Shown: positions 42,401 through 54,200 of the stretch, in pieces | How positions within the stretch are numbered: the stretch's first letter is position 1 | How the letters are laid out: each line of letters starts with the position of its first letter | Source: Strongylocentrotus droebachiensis | Taxonomy: Eukaryota; Echinodermata; Echinoidea; Camarodonta; Strongylocentrotidae | NCBI GenBank assembly: GCA_035222895.1 | Contig: JAVYIG010000414.1 | Coordinates: forward strand, 217,501-281,500 | Length of the DNA: 64,000 nt | Direction of reading: 5' to 3' | Notes under the pieces: model-generated | The model's database searches: none | The model's input: the letters and a program-made list of their open reading frames with translations, nothing else | What the model was told of the DNA's origin: nothing | Translations under genes and position numbers: made by a program

Positions 42401-45400
42401 GGGTGGGTGGGTGAGTGAGTGGTTCAGTGAGTGGGTCAGTGAGTGGGTGGGTGAGTGAGTGGATGAGCGAGTGGGTGGGTGGGTGAGTGGGTGGGTGAGT
42501 GAGTGGGTGGGTGAGTGGGTGAGTTAGTGGGTGAGTGAGTGGGTGAGTGAGTGGGTGAGTGGATTAAGTGAGTGGGTGGGTGGGTTAGTGGGTGAAAGAG
42601 TGAGTGGGTGGGTGGGTGAGTGAGTGGGTGAGTGGGTGAGTGAGTGGGTGGGTGGGTTAGTGGGTGAGTGAGTGGGTGAGTGGTTGAGTAAGTGGGTGGT
42701 TGAGTGAGTGGGTGGGTGAGTGAGTGGGTAAGTGTATTATTGTATTGGTAATAAACTAACCTGGATTAGGCAAAGACCATGGTTGGTAAAGACTTTGAAG
42801 ATCATAGAGCGGTACATTTGATTCTACCTCAGACACTGCAAGAACTCGGATGAGATTGTACTGGTAGGAATCCTGAAGAGCCTCAGTACCATTGAATGCC
42901 TGGTAGAAAGAAAAGAAAATGAATTCAGAGATTATACTTGTAAAAAAAATTAATTGAATTGAAGGTATCAAATGCATTATTATATAGAATAACATGTTTT
43001 TAAACTAATCCAAATTTACATATCTTTGAAATGTAAGAATTAGTCTGTTTAGAACCAGATGGCCATTTAGTCATTTACTGTAACATAGAATTGAGGCTCT
43101 TCTGCCTCTGAACACATGGATTAAAGTGTATGTGTGTGAAAATAAAACATGAAAAGGTTGTTTGAGACAAGAGTAAAAGAAAACTAAAAAATGCAATCGT
43201 GTCAGAACGATGTGTGTGCAATGACTCCATGTTTCTACGTGTCAAACAGAAGAGCTTCTCTCGGATTATCCAGAGCAATTTGTACAAAGTCTGTAGCTTC
43301 TGTGATACTGGAGATAGGCAGAGCGAAAGAATGGCCTCAACAGTGACCTTGATGGGATAGTAGTGACTACGCCTATGAAGTTTTAAAGAAATTGGGATAG
43401 GGGAAAGAACCTAGATAGGCCTCGCAAGCACTGCGTGCAGAAACCAATGGGATGTGCATGTTCGTCATTGCAATAAAGATCGATCTGGGGGCCAAAAGCG
43501 TGAACCCGATATGCCCCATAGACAATGCGTGTAATGCATGGGCGGAAACTTGGCGGAATTTGTATAGTGACCCTTATTAAAATGCGATTTACTCAACATT
43601 TTATGTGTAAACATATACCATACTTTGTATCATTCGACAGGGCACTTCATTGCGGTCAGTTTGACACCTACTGCACGCATCAAACGCGCTATTACGTAAT
43701 GCATAGTTAATTCATCATTTTGGGCGATAACTTTGTGCTGACATAATCGAATTTGACGAAACTTAGTAGACAGTTGTCACGTATATTGATACATGTATCT
43801 GCCAAGTTCCATTGATGTAGGTATAAAGATCGCCATTTTAGAGCAAGTTAAAGAAGCTAGGCGAAGAAATTTCACATAATCACTCAAAATGGGCAAATTA
43901 TGCATGTCCGGATAGCGTAGACCAATTTGAACACACACATTCTGCTCTAAAGTCTTGTAAATATAAATGAAACGCGGTAAGAAGCTTTTTCCAAGAACCT
44001 CCTCAAACTTCTATTCCTGGCTTGAACAGTTTGTTCGCGCAGTAGGCCGATTATGACGCCACTGGTTGGGCACGATCGCAATTCTAGGCCTCAAGCTCGC
44101 CTCTCGCACAGCTCGCGTGCGGTATTTTGCATTGGCCTATACGTATACATTATCCAGACTTTGTATGCTTCATATCCTGACCAGAAAGTGGAATAACAAT
44201 CTCTAGAAATCATGTAATTACATATAATATTAAGCAAATTTAGGTTATATAATACGAGGGGTGAATCGTGCAATTCGATTTGTCCAAATACCCTTCCGTT
44301 CTGTGTAATTTGCTGAGATGTTTTGCATTTGTTCGGTCATCATGCCTTGCCCTTGGCGTGATAGTGATTGCTGTTGATTATATACGGAGACCATTATGAT
44401 GAGTGAATCGCAAGCATTCCTTTGCATGGTTATGTCCTGCAGCTGCAGTTCTATTTATGAATGGTGCATATTTGTAATTGATTTTCGCCAAATATAACCT
44501 CACATCTGATCGTCTTTGTTTTGTTATCCGTGAAATTTGCTATAAGAGCCCTACACATCCCGACAAATTCGAAAATGTCTCGCCCAGTCACCCCAGTGAC
44601 AAGGTGCATGACAGATCGATCGCCAGTTGAGCGGGGCCGGGGGAGCTAATTAAGCGGCAGCTGGCAGCTCAGCCAGCTCGCGCTGATATATCACTGGACT
44701 TGCACCAGCATCGACGCCGTCTTCTCCAAATTGTTCTCTTTTTTCCATCTCTCTTACACCCCCATCATCATCATCGTCACTATCAGTACCACTGTCACTA
44801 GTTGTGGAGCTGTGCTCATCAACTTCGAATTCTAAATCGAGTAAAACCTCTTCTTCGAGCTCGGACATTTTGATCAGATATTTAGCGTTCGAGTGGCGTT
44901 TGTATACGTATAATGCATGCAGGCGAGAGTTGTGTGAGAGCTCTCGGGAGCACTCTCGCGCTCATGTGCCCAACCTCCTACGTCACAAATCGTACGTCAC
45001 AATAGCGGGCCGATCGAGGGCGGAATAATCGGGTAGTAATTTCACCACTTTTCATAGCAGATAAGTCAATTCTGTAACAATTTTTGATAACTAAATATGA
45101 ACCATTAGAAAGATTGTAACATTAACTTTGCAATGATACCAACATTATTAAGGTTAAAAGCCTTTTGAAACCTTCGCTCAGCTTCTTTAAAGTTATTTAA
45201 GAATTTTCTTGAAAATTGCGAATTTGGAGGGCAATTTTCTCAAATTTGGTCAGTGATGGGGTATATAATTTTTATATATGGCTGGAAACGGCATATCTTC
45301 AAGTATCTAAATCCAAAAAAGGGTACGGGTCTGCCAAGCCATAATGGAGATACGGCCACAGAAAGAAAGCCAATTCCAAGAACTTTAGAGGGCGCTATTT

Positions 45401-46417
45401 ATGTTTTGCAAAGCCATTGGAGCGTGAAATTTGGCATGGCTATGTGCAATTATAAGATAAGGATACTGTGAGATTAAAATACAAAACGAAATTTATATGA
45501 GAAAGTTATGGCAGTTTTAGATTTTTAGGGGTCCATTTTTCAGGAATTTGAGAGATTTTAGACGGAGTCGGTTTCTGATTTGAATTTTGAGTACAAAGAT
45601 GGCATTTTGAAGGTCAGATTATTCGTCGCAGATGAAAGAACATCTCTCAGACTATCTAGAGGAATTTGTTAGAAGTTTGTAGGATCTAGGATAGTGGAGA
45701 TAGGAAGGAAGAAAGAAAGGCCTTAAAATGGACCAGAAACTGACAAAATGGCGCCTGGATGGTTATGCATGGTGATTTCAAAATCGAAGAATGTAGTGAC
45801 CTTGATGAGATCTTCGATACTATGCCTATGAAATTTGAAAGGAAAAGAACATGAGGAAAGCACCTAACAAGGAATAACAAACACTACGTGCAAAACGGAT
45901 GGGATTCTGGACGACAAGAAGAGGAGAAAGAAGTAAGAATATTAATAAGAAGAATGTGAACGAAAACATATAGGCAATGACGAAGGTTCGTCATTGCAAC
46001 AAGATATGTGCTTCAAATAAACTTACAGATTTGACATCAAATGCCATGTTACTTTGTCCACTGCAAACCCACACATCTCCAAAGAGAACATCTTGAAGTT
46101 GAATGACCTCTTGAACTCCTTGGTTGTTTGAGGTCACCTTGATGGTGAAGGGGCCACTAGGAGGTTGGGGGTCAAGGGTCACTTGCCATACACCGTCAGT
46201 AGTGAAAGAAGCTGTAAATGTATATACAATAAAGAAAATAAAAGATATATCTACATGCTTAGGAGAAAGGTCACTAACAATGTACCATTAACAGGTAAAG
46301 GAATCTTCAACTTTAAAAAAAATACAATCAGGAACAGAAGAAATTCCACCGTGAGATGGAAAATGAGAATGAGAAAAAAAGAGAATGAGGGTGAGAAAAG
46401 AAAATGAGGGTGAGAAA

Positions 46418-46454
<37 letters not shown>

Positions 46455-49400
46455 TAGAGAAAGAGCGAGAGAGAGAGATAGAGGGAGGAACGGAGGGGGA
46501 TAGAGAGTGAGGGAGTGAGAATGAGGAAGGAGGTGGGGAGAAAAGCCATATTCATTTTGGATAAAGATTCCACTATACATATGTGTATTAAAAAGAAGTG
46601 TATCCAACTTTGGTAGCTTCTAATTAAAAAGTAATAAGGTACATGTATGTGACCTTGAATCTTATTTCATTTTAAAGGATAACTAATACTCTGTCTTACG
46701 AAACCATTTTCATAATTTTGCTGCCAAGGATGACTGAACAGCAGGCTTTTCAAAAAGTATTAATAATAATAATAATATTCTGTGTTTATATAGTGCTCAA
46801 TACATCGATCCAACGGTATGCCTAAGCGCCTTACAGATATATTATTACCCCGGTCATCGGATTCAGGCTAAGTACCCGCACACAATGTATGCACATTTTC
46901 CACTCCATGGGGAGCATTCCAGCCAGTCGCCATTTTACAAGCGCACACTTGCTTGTCCAATCACATAAACGATCGCATCCTACCGGGTACCCATTTAACA
47001 CCTGGGTCGAGAGTAGCAAGTGCAGGTAAATATCTTGCTAAAGGATATTAGTGCCGTGTCGGGATTTGAACCCTCGACCTTCGCATCTCCATATTGTCAA
47101 AATCCTCTTGAACCAAGTATGTGCTGAAGCAATGAATGTTGGTCAAAAGCTATTTTGTGTGCGTTATCTCATTCCAAAAACAATCGCTCATTTATTTACA
47201 TCAACTATCAGGCAGCCAAAGAAAAAAAAGGTGTAAATAACAACTCAAACTCAAGAAAATGCTTATTTCAATCAAAATTTATGATATTTTCTTTGTTATG
47301 ATGATTACAATCTTGACTTTGATTGCATCCCTTTCTTTTGGCTAATGTTCTTATTGAGTACCATACAAAGTGGATAAAGTTTAATTTGAGATGTTACTGG
47401 TATCTTCTTTTCATGAAAGTCTGCTGTCAATTTCTTTGATATTTATCATCATATGTATGCTTTCTTGCATTTGGGTGTAGTAACCTTTGAGTTTTCATTC
47501 GCTATTCAAGATAAACACCTTATGCTCCTTACGCATGTTAAATGGCGCAGCTGAAAAGTGAGCAAAGAGAACTTTCATATATCATGAGATAAGAGGTTGT
47601 TAGGCTGTTCAAAATAATTAAAGGTTATGCTATGGATTAAAACAAGGTTCTGTGAAGGCCCAGATACAATGCATCATTTTAAACAATAAAGCACTGAAGC
47701 ACATAACATAATTTAACTTTTAAAAGGATTCAGGATGAAAGAAGAACGTCCACGTGACCTAGCTGACCCACACTTGGTACAAGGTGATTTTGAGAACACT
47801 TTTTAAAGACCCTGGTGGTCATTCATCTGTGGCAGAAATATTATGAGTAGGATATTATTGGACAGGAAATATGTTACTCTTCATCATGAAATCAATTTCA
47901 AAGTCATATTGGTTATGAATTTTTAATAAGGAGCTACCAAAGTTGGGTACACTTTTTTAATAAATATGCTCTGTACAGAGTTTGATTTACCAAAGAAACA
48001 AACACGGTGAGAACCATCTGGGAAGATGAAAAGCGGAATTTTCGGAAAGACTTCCTTTTGCGACAGCCAACCATGTTTATAATGTAACAAATTCTCTGGA
48101 CTTACCTGCATTAGCTGTAGTGGAGTACTTGGTGTCTTTGAAGAGTACTGTTATTTGAGCACCTTTGACGGCATATCCCCATATAACTGCACTGTCTGGG
48201 CCTCTCTGTAGGACCATATGGTCTGAATAGTATGTTGCAAGTCTGAATGCATCTGAAAAAACAACACAAAAACTTTTACTCCACCACAATGTATCATATC
48301 ATGATTGATATCATATCATATCATCAATTTTTATTACTCAAGACTTAGTAGCACATTTAAATGAAATTAAATGAATAAAAAAAAGACATAATTATTTACA
48401 AAGATCTTCCTTCTGCTTAAAGAAACTTAATTGTATATGACAACTTGATGATTTCATAAGAATAATGCAGTCTATTAAACTGAACTAATCGATTTAAACA
48501 TTAATTAACCAAATGGGAAAATGAAAAGAGCTTTAAAATTCTCTGACCGAAATCAAGTGGGTCAACAGATTTTTGAAATTAAGATTAAGGGAGTTCCAAT
48601 TTAAACTACTGCATGGATTTGTTTACACAAATCATCATTTGTATTGATTTGGTTTTATATCTATAGTATTCCATACCTAATCTAAGTTGGGAGGAGATAT
48701 TTTTTGGAAAAACATTAATTTATCAAGGAAAAGAGCAATTGGTAAATCACTTTTTAATTCTGGTAAAGTATTTGATTTTCATGAGAAGAGAACAAATGCA
48801 GTTTCAAAGAAGATGAATTGACAGAAAAGAACTTGGCATTGATGAGAAATAAATTTCCCCTACATCTGAGAAAATGGGAAAACTGGGAAGTTTTAGGGAA
48901 AGCGAGGAAGAGGTGGAACGAAGTTGACAACATTCAATATTGTAAAGAAACCTATCCAAGAATGCATTCCCTTATCCACACAAGTAGAATTAGGGATGGG
49001 AGGGGGAAGAGGGAAGGGGCCAGTGGGGGATCGAGGGAGATATGTCCAAGGAGTTAGAGAGGAGGAAAGGATGGGAGAGGGTTTTGGGGTAGATTGTATT
49101 TTAAGAAAAACTCATAATTTCAATTCTGTATAATAATATGTTCAGTAAATGTAAATGTTAAATATTTAGTCTATTTCTGTAAAAAAGCAATATATGCTTA
49201 TTCTAGTTTTCAGCATGAAACAACTGTGATGTGCGGTTATCATTTCCCATTTTGTGATTGTGGTATATTTAAGTCGTATACTATAGACTAGTCTATACAT
49301 TTTGAAATTATGAACAATGAAGTTAGACCTGGAAGCTTGGCAGCTGGAGACGGCTTTCTTCCAGAAGCTTTGGTATTCAAGGTATTCAAGGTATGATAAC

Positions 49401-50726
49401 TATGTTGTATTTATGTTTGTTTATCAACATATGGATTTTACCCATACACTTTAGTGTCAAAGTCTTCAAACACACCGCGCACCGACGTGAAAAGCTTTAA
49501 AAATGTGCCAAAGTCGCCCCTTTTCAACTATATCTATTAATCCGATCGGCCTAGTTCATCACAGGAAAAAGCATTAGAAAATTTGACTTTTCTTTTTTAT
49601 GTTGATGTAAAATTCACAATATTTTGTTGTTCTATCGTATTTTTATTGATCATTTTTCATCAATTTGGTCAAAATTTCTGTGGTATCGAACTTTTTGACT
49701 GAACGCTCCTGGCTATATCTGGCAGTTCCTTGCCGGGATAGGGCTATTTTTTACCACCGGAAAAAGATTCATGTCATTCAGTTCATTCTGAACATTTTAA
49801 TATATAAATGATTCTCATTGGGTTAAAAAAAAAAAAACACCGTCAAAAGACTAAACCAATCGGTACCTCCGTCTGATTTTGGGAACTTTCCGCATTCGAT
49901 CACTTTTTCCCCATTGATTTACGTAGGTACAGTAGTACCATTCTTCCCCTGGGGAAATGACGCCATGGATATATTTTTAGTAAATAATCACGTAGGCAGA
50001 GCGCAAGAGTGAATTGTATCTCACATTCCTTGACAAGATAAGAAACAATGCCTGCATGCATGCTGAGCATAAACAGTCTCAATTAATCGCCATACGTGTC
50101 CCTTCAACCATGCCCACCTCCATGTTACCCTTGCTCTAAATAGAACGGTCGCGAACCTAGAGTGATCCAATCAGAGCCAATCAGATTCAGCCGCACAGAT
50201 GCGCGGACATTGTACGCGTAGTCCGTTCTGTATGTGCGCACAGCTGACCGGGGCTGATTAAAAGCTTCAAATTAGGTGAAAGAAATCGGGGGTCACAAAT
50301 TCATACGATAATATAAAAGCTTTTTTATAATTATATTGCAGTTTTGTATACCTATGTTAACTAGACCTATGTTATACAGTATGTACAAAGAATAATTACA
50401 GTTTGAGAAATAAAGTCAATGAATGCAACAATAAAATATGTAAAGTACTACTTTAAGTTAAAGTAGTCACTAGTCAATACATCATGTATAACTACATGTC
50501 CATCCCTGAGCCAAGCAGAATATATTACAGCTATTTATGGCTATTGCTAGGTCTAGATCTAGACCCTATCTATACAAAGTCAAAGTGAACATGAAATTAT
50601 TTACAAAATACCTTGAACAGTCGCAGCTGCAGAATGTGAAATCTTAGCAGTGATGAGGATAAACAAACAAATCCACACCGATAGCATTCGTTTGCCGGAG
50701 CAGGGGATATGATGAAATGCGATCAT
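33405..50726 (-). CDS. SIAE: Sialate O-acetylesterase, paralogue 1 (complete)
   Basis: SIAE removes 9-O- and 4-O-acetyl groups from sialic acids in lysosomes or after secretion. Ten - strand exons join in frame: 50612-50726, 48106-48252, 46027-46211, 42761-42899, 41168-41372, 39751-39920, 38627-38760, 37895-38046, 34966-35161 and 33405-33683 (about 573 residues; human 523). Residues 1-35 are a signal peptide with a possible second start at Met14. Family hallmarks are HMVLQR, the nucleophile motif SGQSNM (Ser141; Ser127 in human), [32 protein letters not shown] split over exons 6/7, [20 protein letters not shown] and a Cys-rich end. Exon 8 starts at LCNSEYPG, the only acceptor keeping frame. 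Exon 5 has a decayed upstream duplicate (41405-41612) and exon 6 has copied donors. An AATAAA overlaps the last codons (33415-33420). It shares a promoter interval with paralogue 2. Confidence 0.95.
33824..34030 (+). repeat. Repeat family B, copy 2
   Basis: Preceded by TTAA (33820-33823) and starts AGATAAAGTTGATTCTGG. Very close to 19061-19262. It lies in SIAE-1 intron 9. Confidence 0.85.
35217..35510 (-). repeat. SINE copy
   Basis: On the - strand it runs from a degenerate B-box region (about 35480) through CTCTCAACCCAGGTATATA to a tail of ATTATTATC/ATC repeats. It is related to 46761-47090 but strongly diverged. Confidence 0.6.
35551..35750 (-). repeat. tRNA-derived SINE, second family
   Basis: On the - strand it has GGGAGGTCCCAGGTTCGATC, a good B-box (GGTTCGATC), near 35730, and ends in ATTTATTATTATC. 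The body differs from the other SINE family here. No cloverleaf can be folded, so it is not a tRNA gene. Confidence 0.65.
36754..37130 (-). mobile_element. TTAA MITE family A, copy 3
   Basis: 377 bp with ends AGGGATCCGGT and CGATCCCT. TTAA flanks at 36750-36753 and 37131-37134. In SIAE-1 intron 8. Confidence 0.88.
38907..39283 (-). mobile_element. TTAA MITE family A, copy 4
   Basis: 377 bp, almost identical to 36754-37130. TTAA flanks at 38903-38906 and 39284-39287. It sits in SIAE-1 intron 6 beside the donor minisatellite. Confidence 0.9.
39357..39838 (-). repeat. Tandem copies of SIAE-1 exon 6 end and splice donor
   Basis: Five units start at 39357, 39461, 39565, 39669 and 39773, spaced exactly 104 bp; the last is the genuine exon. 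Each unit carries the reverse complement of [18 protein letters not shown] coding sequence, and four share the CAAG|gtaagaatc donor (GT on the - strand at 39750, 39646, 39542 and 39438). The inner copies have no acceptor. One reads TGATATCAAG, where Trp (TGG) became a stop. Confidence 0.95.
41405..41612 (-). pseudogene. Decayed duplicate of SIAE-1 exon 5
   Basis: This copies exon 5 (41168-41372) at 240-bp spacing and lies upstream of it in the transcript. The acceptor (tcttgtag) and most coding words ([35 protein letters not shown]) are kept. One base is missing after the GRDLYE segment (near 41529), shifting the frame. The donor is lost: GACAG|gtaatc in the intact copy corresponds to GACATGCAAAC here. 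It is best read as a dead exon that must be skipped. Confidence 0.9.
42110..42735 (+). repeat. TGAG/TGGG tetranucleotide satellite, G-quadruplex prone
   Basis: About 620 bases of interspersed GTGA and GGTG units in SIAE-1 intron 4, starting just downstream of exon 4's donor. GGGAGGGTGGGTGGG (42377-42391) and GGGTGGGTGGGTGGG (42397-42411) fit the four-G-run quadruplex pattern with one-base loops. The G-rich strand is the SIAE-1 template strand. Confidence 0.95.
43244..43475 (+). repeat. Diverged dispersed repeat, copy 1
   Basis: Words such as AGTGACCTTGATG, ACTACGCCTATGAA, GGAAAGAAC and GTTCGTCATTGCAA recur in the same order at about 45600-45995, suggesting an old repeat pair in neighbouring SIAE-1 intron sequence. 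Extensive indels separate them. Confidence 0.5.
44650..44868 (-). other. Acidic 72-codon open frame, unassigned
   Basis: The frame runs from ATG (44868) and begins [20 protein letters not shown], followed by a Ser/Thr/Asp run with DDDDD. It is locally richer in CpG than the surrounding intron and has no homologue I recognise. It lies inside SIAE-1 intron 3. It could be a transposon-derived first exon or chance. Confidence 0.25.
45600..45995 (+). repeat. Diverged dispersed repeat, copy 2
   Basis: Partner of 43244-43475; ends just before SIAE-1 exon 3's donor side. Confidence 0.45.
46369..46540 (+). repeat. Purine-rich GA tract
   Basis: A GA-repeat core at about 46424-46450 within purine-biased sequence in SIAE-1 intron 2. 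The long - strand frame across it is low complexity. Confidence 0.9.
46761..47090 (-). repeat. tRNA-derived SINE, best copy
   Basis: On the - strand: B-box region GGTCGAGGGTTCAAATCCCG (about 47060-47085), a body with CACCTGGGTCG-type words, ACCGGGGTAATAATA, GTAAGGCGCTTA, then CACTATATAAACACAG and an ATT-repeat tail at 46761. The body words recur at 845-965, 13390-13930 and 35217-35510. Confidence 0.75.
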
Positions 50727-51061
50727 GTTGGCCGGTTAATAAATCTCAATGAAGCTTGAATTTTGAAACTGAAAGAATATCCAGACGCTAGACCGTAGAC
50801 GGTCACAAAAGAGAATGCCTGGATCTTAATCATTTGCCCACTGACACAAAATGAACGTGGCAAAGAATAATGATTGACGTGAAACAGCAGCAAAGCTGGC
50901 AAAATCCAATCAATCCTAGGCAAATATAAGTACTGTAGTGTAGTGATAATAGTACTTTGTTCCTTCTCAACCTCCGACCTCCGCGCTCCGTTTGTACACG
51001 TGATGTATTTGTTTGTATTTCGTGATCACGTGAATAGAGGAAAACGAGTCAGGTGACCTAG

Positions 51062-51093
<32 letters not shown>

Positions 51094-51276
51094 AGCTCTC
51101 TGTTGTTGTCCCTCCGCTTTCGGAGATAACTAGATCAGCGCGAGTTCATCGCATTCGAAGTAGGCTGGAGCTGGAGTGAAGGTTGAGGCGCGGCGTGTAT
51201 CATAAAATCATTAAATTATGAACATTTACACCAGTTAGTAAAAGTATTAGTATACAGACGGGATTGATCATCAGAC
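50727..51276. promoter_or_regulatory. Shared divergent promoter interval of the two SIAE genes
   Basis: Only 550 bp separate the two start codons, which point away from each other, so both promoters must lie here or overlap. Two CACGTG E-boxes are visible at 50997-51002 and inside TCACGTGA (51026-51033). TCACGTGA is the core of the CLEAR element recognised by TFEB/MITF factors at lysosomal genes, which fits the product. A CT microsatellite (51063-51100) follows. No clear TATA box was identified. Confidence 0.65.
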
Positions 51277-54200
51277 ATGGCGCTTTTCGGAGCCCAAACT
51301 TTGCAGCTGTTTTGTCTCTTGGCCTTCGGGATAATCTATAGTTCTGGTAAGTTAAAGTTGATTCCTGAGCTGTGCCTGTGTAGACCGAAAGCTTCAGTCT
51401 CTATAATCGTCGGTTGTTCCACTGAGACTACGTCTGGCTCCACTAGACCTCGGTTATAGAGACTGAACGACTGCCTATACCACCACACGTTGAAGATATC
51501 ACGGCTAGATTTTAGCCGTTAGGCCCCTCCCACAAACATGACAAACTTGCCACGGCCGTATAGTATTGTTATGCCCCCAAAATGTCATTTTACCTCGTGC
51601 ATATCCAAATTTCAATTAGGCCTAGAGTAGAGTCTCCGGTTTGCGGCATAGCCTGGTTTGCAGCCAGGGGTATCACTTTTCAAAATAAAATAAAAATGAC
51701 TCGATAATAATCATTGAAACCTACCGTGGATTCCCCGGTAAGTTCTGCGCTGCCGAAAACGTCGTAGCAGAGGCTCGGTGTAAAAATGTCAGAGGTAAAA
51801 ATGTCAGAGGTAAAAATGTCAGAGGAAAAAATGTCAGAGGTAAAAATGTCAGAGGTAAAAATGTCAGAGGAAAAAATTGTCAGCGGTAAAAATGTCAGAA
51901 GTAAAAATGTCAGAGGTAAAAATGTCAGAGGTAAAAATGTCAGAGGGAAAAATGTCAGAGGTATAAATGTTAGAGGTATAAATTAAAAACAAAATCATGT
52001 GGCAAGTTTGTTATGGTTACACCCGGGTTATATATTAGGCTTATCGAAAAAGAACAGCGAGGGATATTCTGCAGTTGTTATTTATTTGTTAAATTTATTT
52101 ACCTTTCGGCCCCAAATGGTGACTTTTTGCCCGATTATTGCCGAAGGAAGACGAGGGGGGCGGGGGGGGGGGGGGGTATTCTTCTGGGGCACGGTGACCC
52201 GGCTGCTCTCCCCCTTCCGCTTATGCTTTGCTAATAAATCATTCCGAACAGTGGTCAATGCCGAGGCAGAGCAGGCAGACTAATGGGACATGGTTTCTAC
52301 TCCGAGTTTCGCGCCTTGCAAGCAATCATCAGGCAATTGATAGAATTCTTAAACATGATTATCCTACAACCTTGGTACAAATACCCCTAAAATAAGACTT
52401 AACTAATAAAATACAATTAGAATTACTCATGAGTAATTCTTATTATATTGTATTCAGGTATTGCATTAGTTAAGTCTTATTTTGAGCGTATTTACCAAGG
52501 TTGCAGAGGAATCATGTAAGAATGCTATCTTGTCTGATGATCGCTTGCAAGGCGCAAAACTCGGAGTAGCAACCATGCATGTCCCATTAGTCTGCCTTAT
52601 TCAATATTTATATACCAGTATATTATGCTTTTGTAAAATCACATGGTACTGGTACACTGAGCAAACTTCTGGGGAAAAAGATATCTAAAATCGAGAAGTT
52701 TGGCCATTTTTTATAGGCTGAGTTGTCGCTCCATGCATGGTGTAATTATTAAATAAAAAGAAAAGTCAGTACAGCCCCAAAAATAGGATCAGATATCTAT
52801 GAACCTTTCCCCCCCCCCCCCACTTCTCCTTCACTTTTGAAGATTGTTGAACATTTTAACTGCGTGGCAATGACTACTATTATATGTAATTTCCAATAAA
52901 TGCATATTTCCGACAATTCCACTTTCTTGTGGGCTTGGTATTTTGATACTCTGAAACAAAGCAGAAAGCCATGTTATCAATGCTAAACCCATCACATTCC
53001 CGAAGTGCGCGCGTTGCAATAAAAGATTACTATTGCGGTATAAAATAGTCTGGGAAAAAAATCTATAAGCAGCTTTGTTACTCCGATACAAAGCAGAAAG
53101 CCGCCGATGTTACATCAATTAAAGAGAAGGTTGAGTTCTGGGGAAAGGTGAACAATAATGTGTGAGCGTTTGTTATCATTCTTACTATGCAAGTGTGGAA
53201 GAACATCAAAAAAAAAAGTTATTCCCTGAAAATCTATTTCAAATGACTTCATATCCCAGATATGACAAGTAACAGCTTTAAAATGAGGCCCGATTTGTAT
53301 GCCATATGTTTGTGTAGTCCCATATCAATATCTTTCTGTGTACAGTGCTTGTTACTTTACCAAGAAAGGGCCAACGATTTTATCATTTTGATGACTCCAA
53401 AACCTTGCACTACATACCAATACTTAGATGTTTATGCTAGATGATCAACCTTTTCTGATTGCTTCCACACCGTTTCTTTCACAATGCAATCGCAAGACCA
53501 GAACTCAACTTTATCTTTAAATGCCAACCGCACCATCACATTCCATAGAAGCGCGCGCTTTGCAGAGGTTCGGTTTAAATTACATCGTTATTTATAATTG
53601 TCGGAGAGTTTAAAATTGGGATGAGCTTCTGAATCGAGACGGTCTTTTACTTTTTGGAGCGGGTTTTTAGTTTTCGGAGCGAGTTTTTACTTTTCGGAGC
53701 GACTTCTTGATTTTCTTATTCTTACTCCACTTCTTTTGCCGCCATGAGGTGCTAAAGCTTTAGCAGAGTTCGGGGCGCCCAACCCTTATAAATAACTTTT
53801 CGTGATTCCCGGCGTGATTATATGTAACTATTTGTACTAAATGCACTACTCACTTTAACACTTGACTTTTGTCGAGAACTTTCATTTCTTCGTTTGGACT
53901 TTGTTCGTCTCTGGAACGTTACACGCGGATAGGTTGCAGGCTGCCACCGGCCAAACCGGTCCGTTTCACAAACATTAACACATCAACCGATTCAAAATAT
54001 CAACAAATGTTAGACATTCATACATATATGCAAGCCTGATCACAACAAAATAAATTTCAAAATCTATTTTCCACATTGTATTATCCTCAGGACATGTACG
54101 AAATACAACACACAGCCATTTATAAAATTTACATTATGGAAGAAAGGAATATTATAGACTAGCCCATGCAGTAGCAGTACGTCTCGACATTCTGTGTAAT

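Noticed and set aside
46251-46607. 118-codon - strand open frame
   Set aside because: Low-complexity translation of a GA repeat in SIAE-1 intron 2.
48500-49135. Possible LINE or small gene around a 79-codon + frame
   Set aside because: Purine-biased composition, no RT or endonuclease motif, and stops in the surrounding frames.
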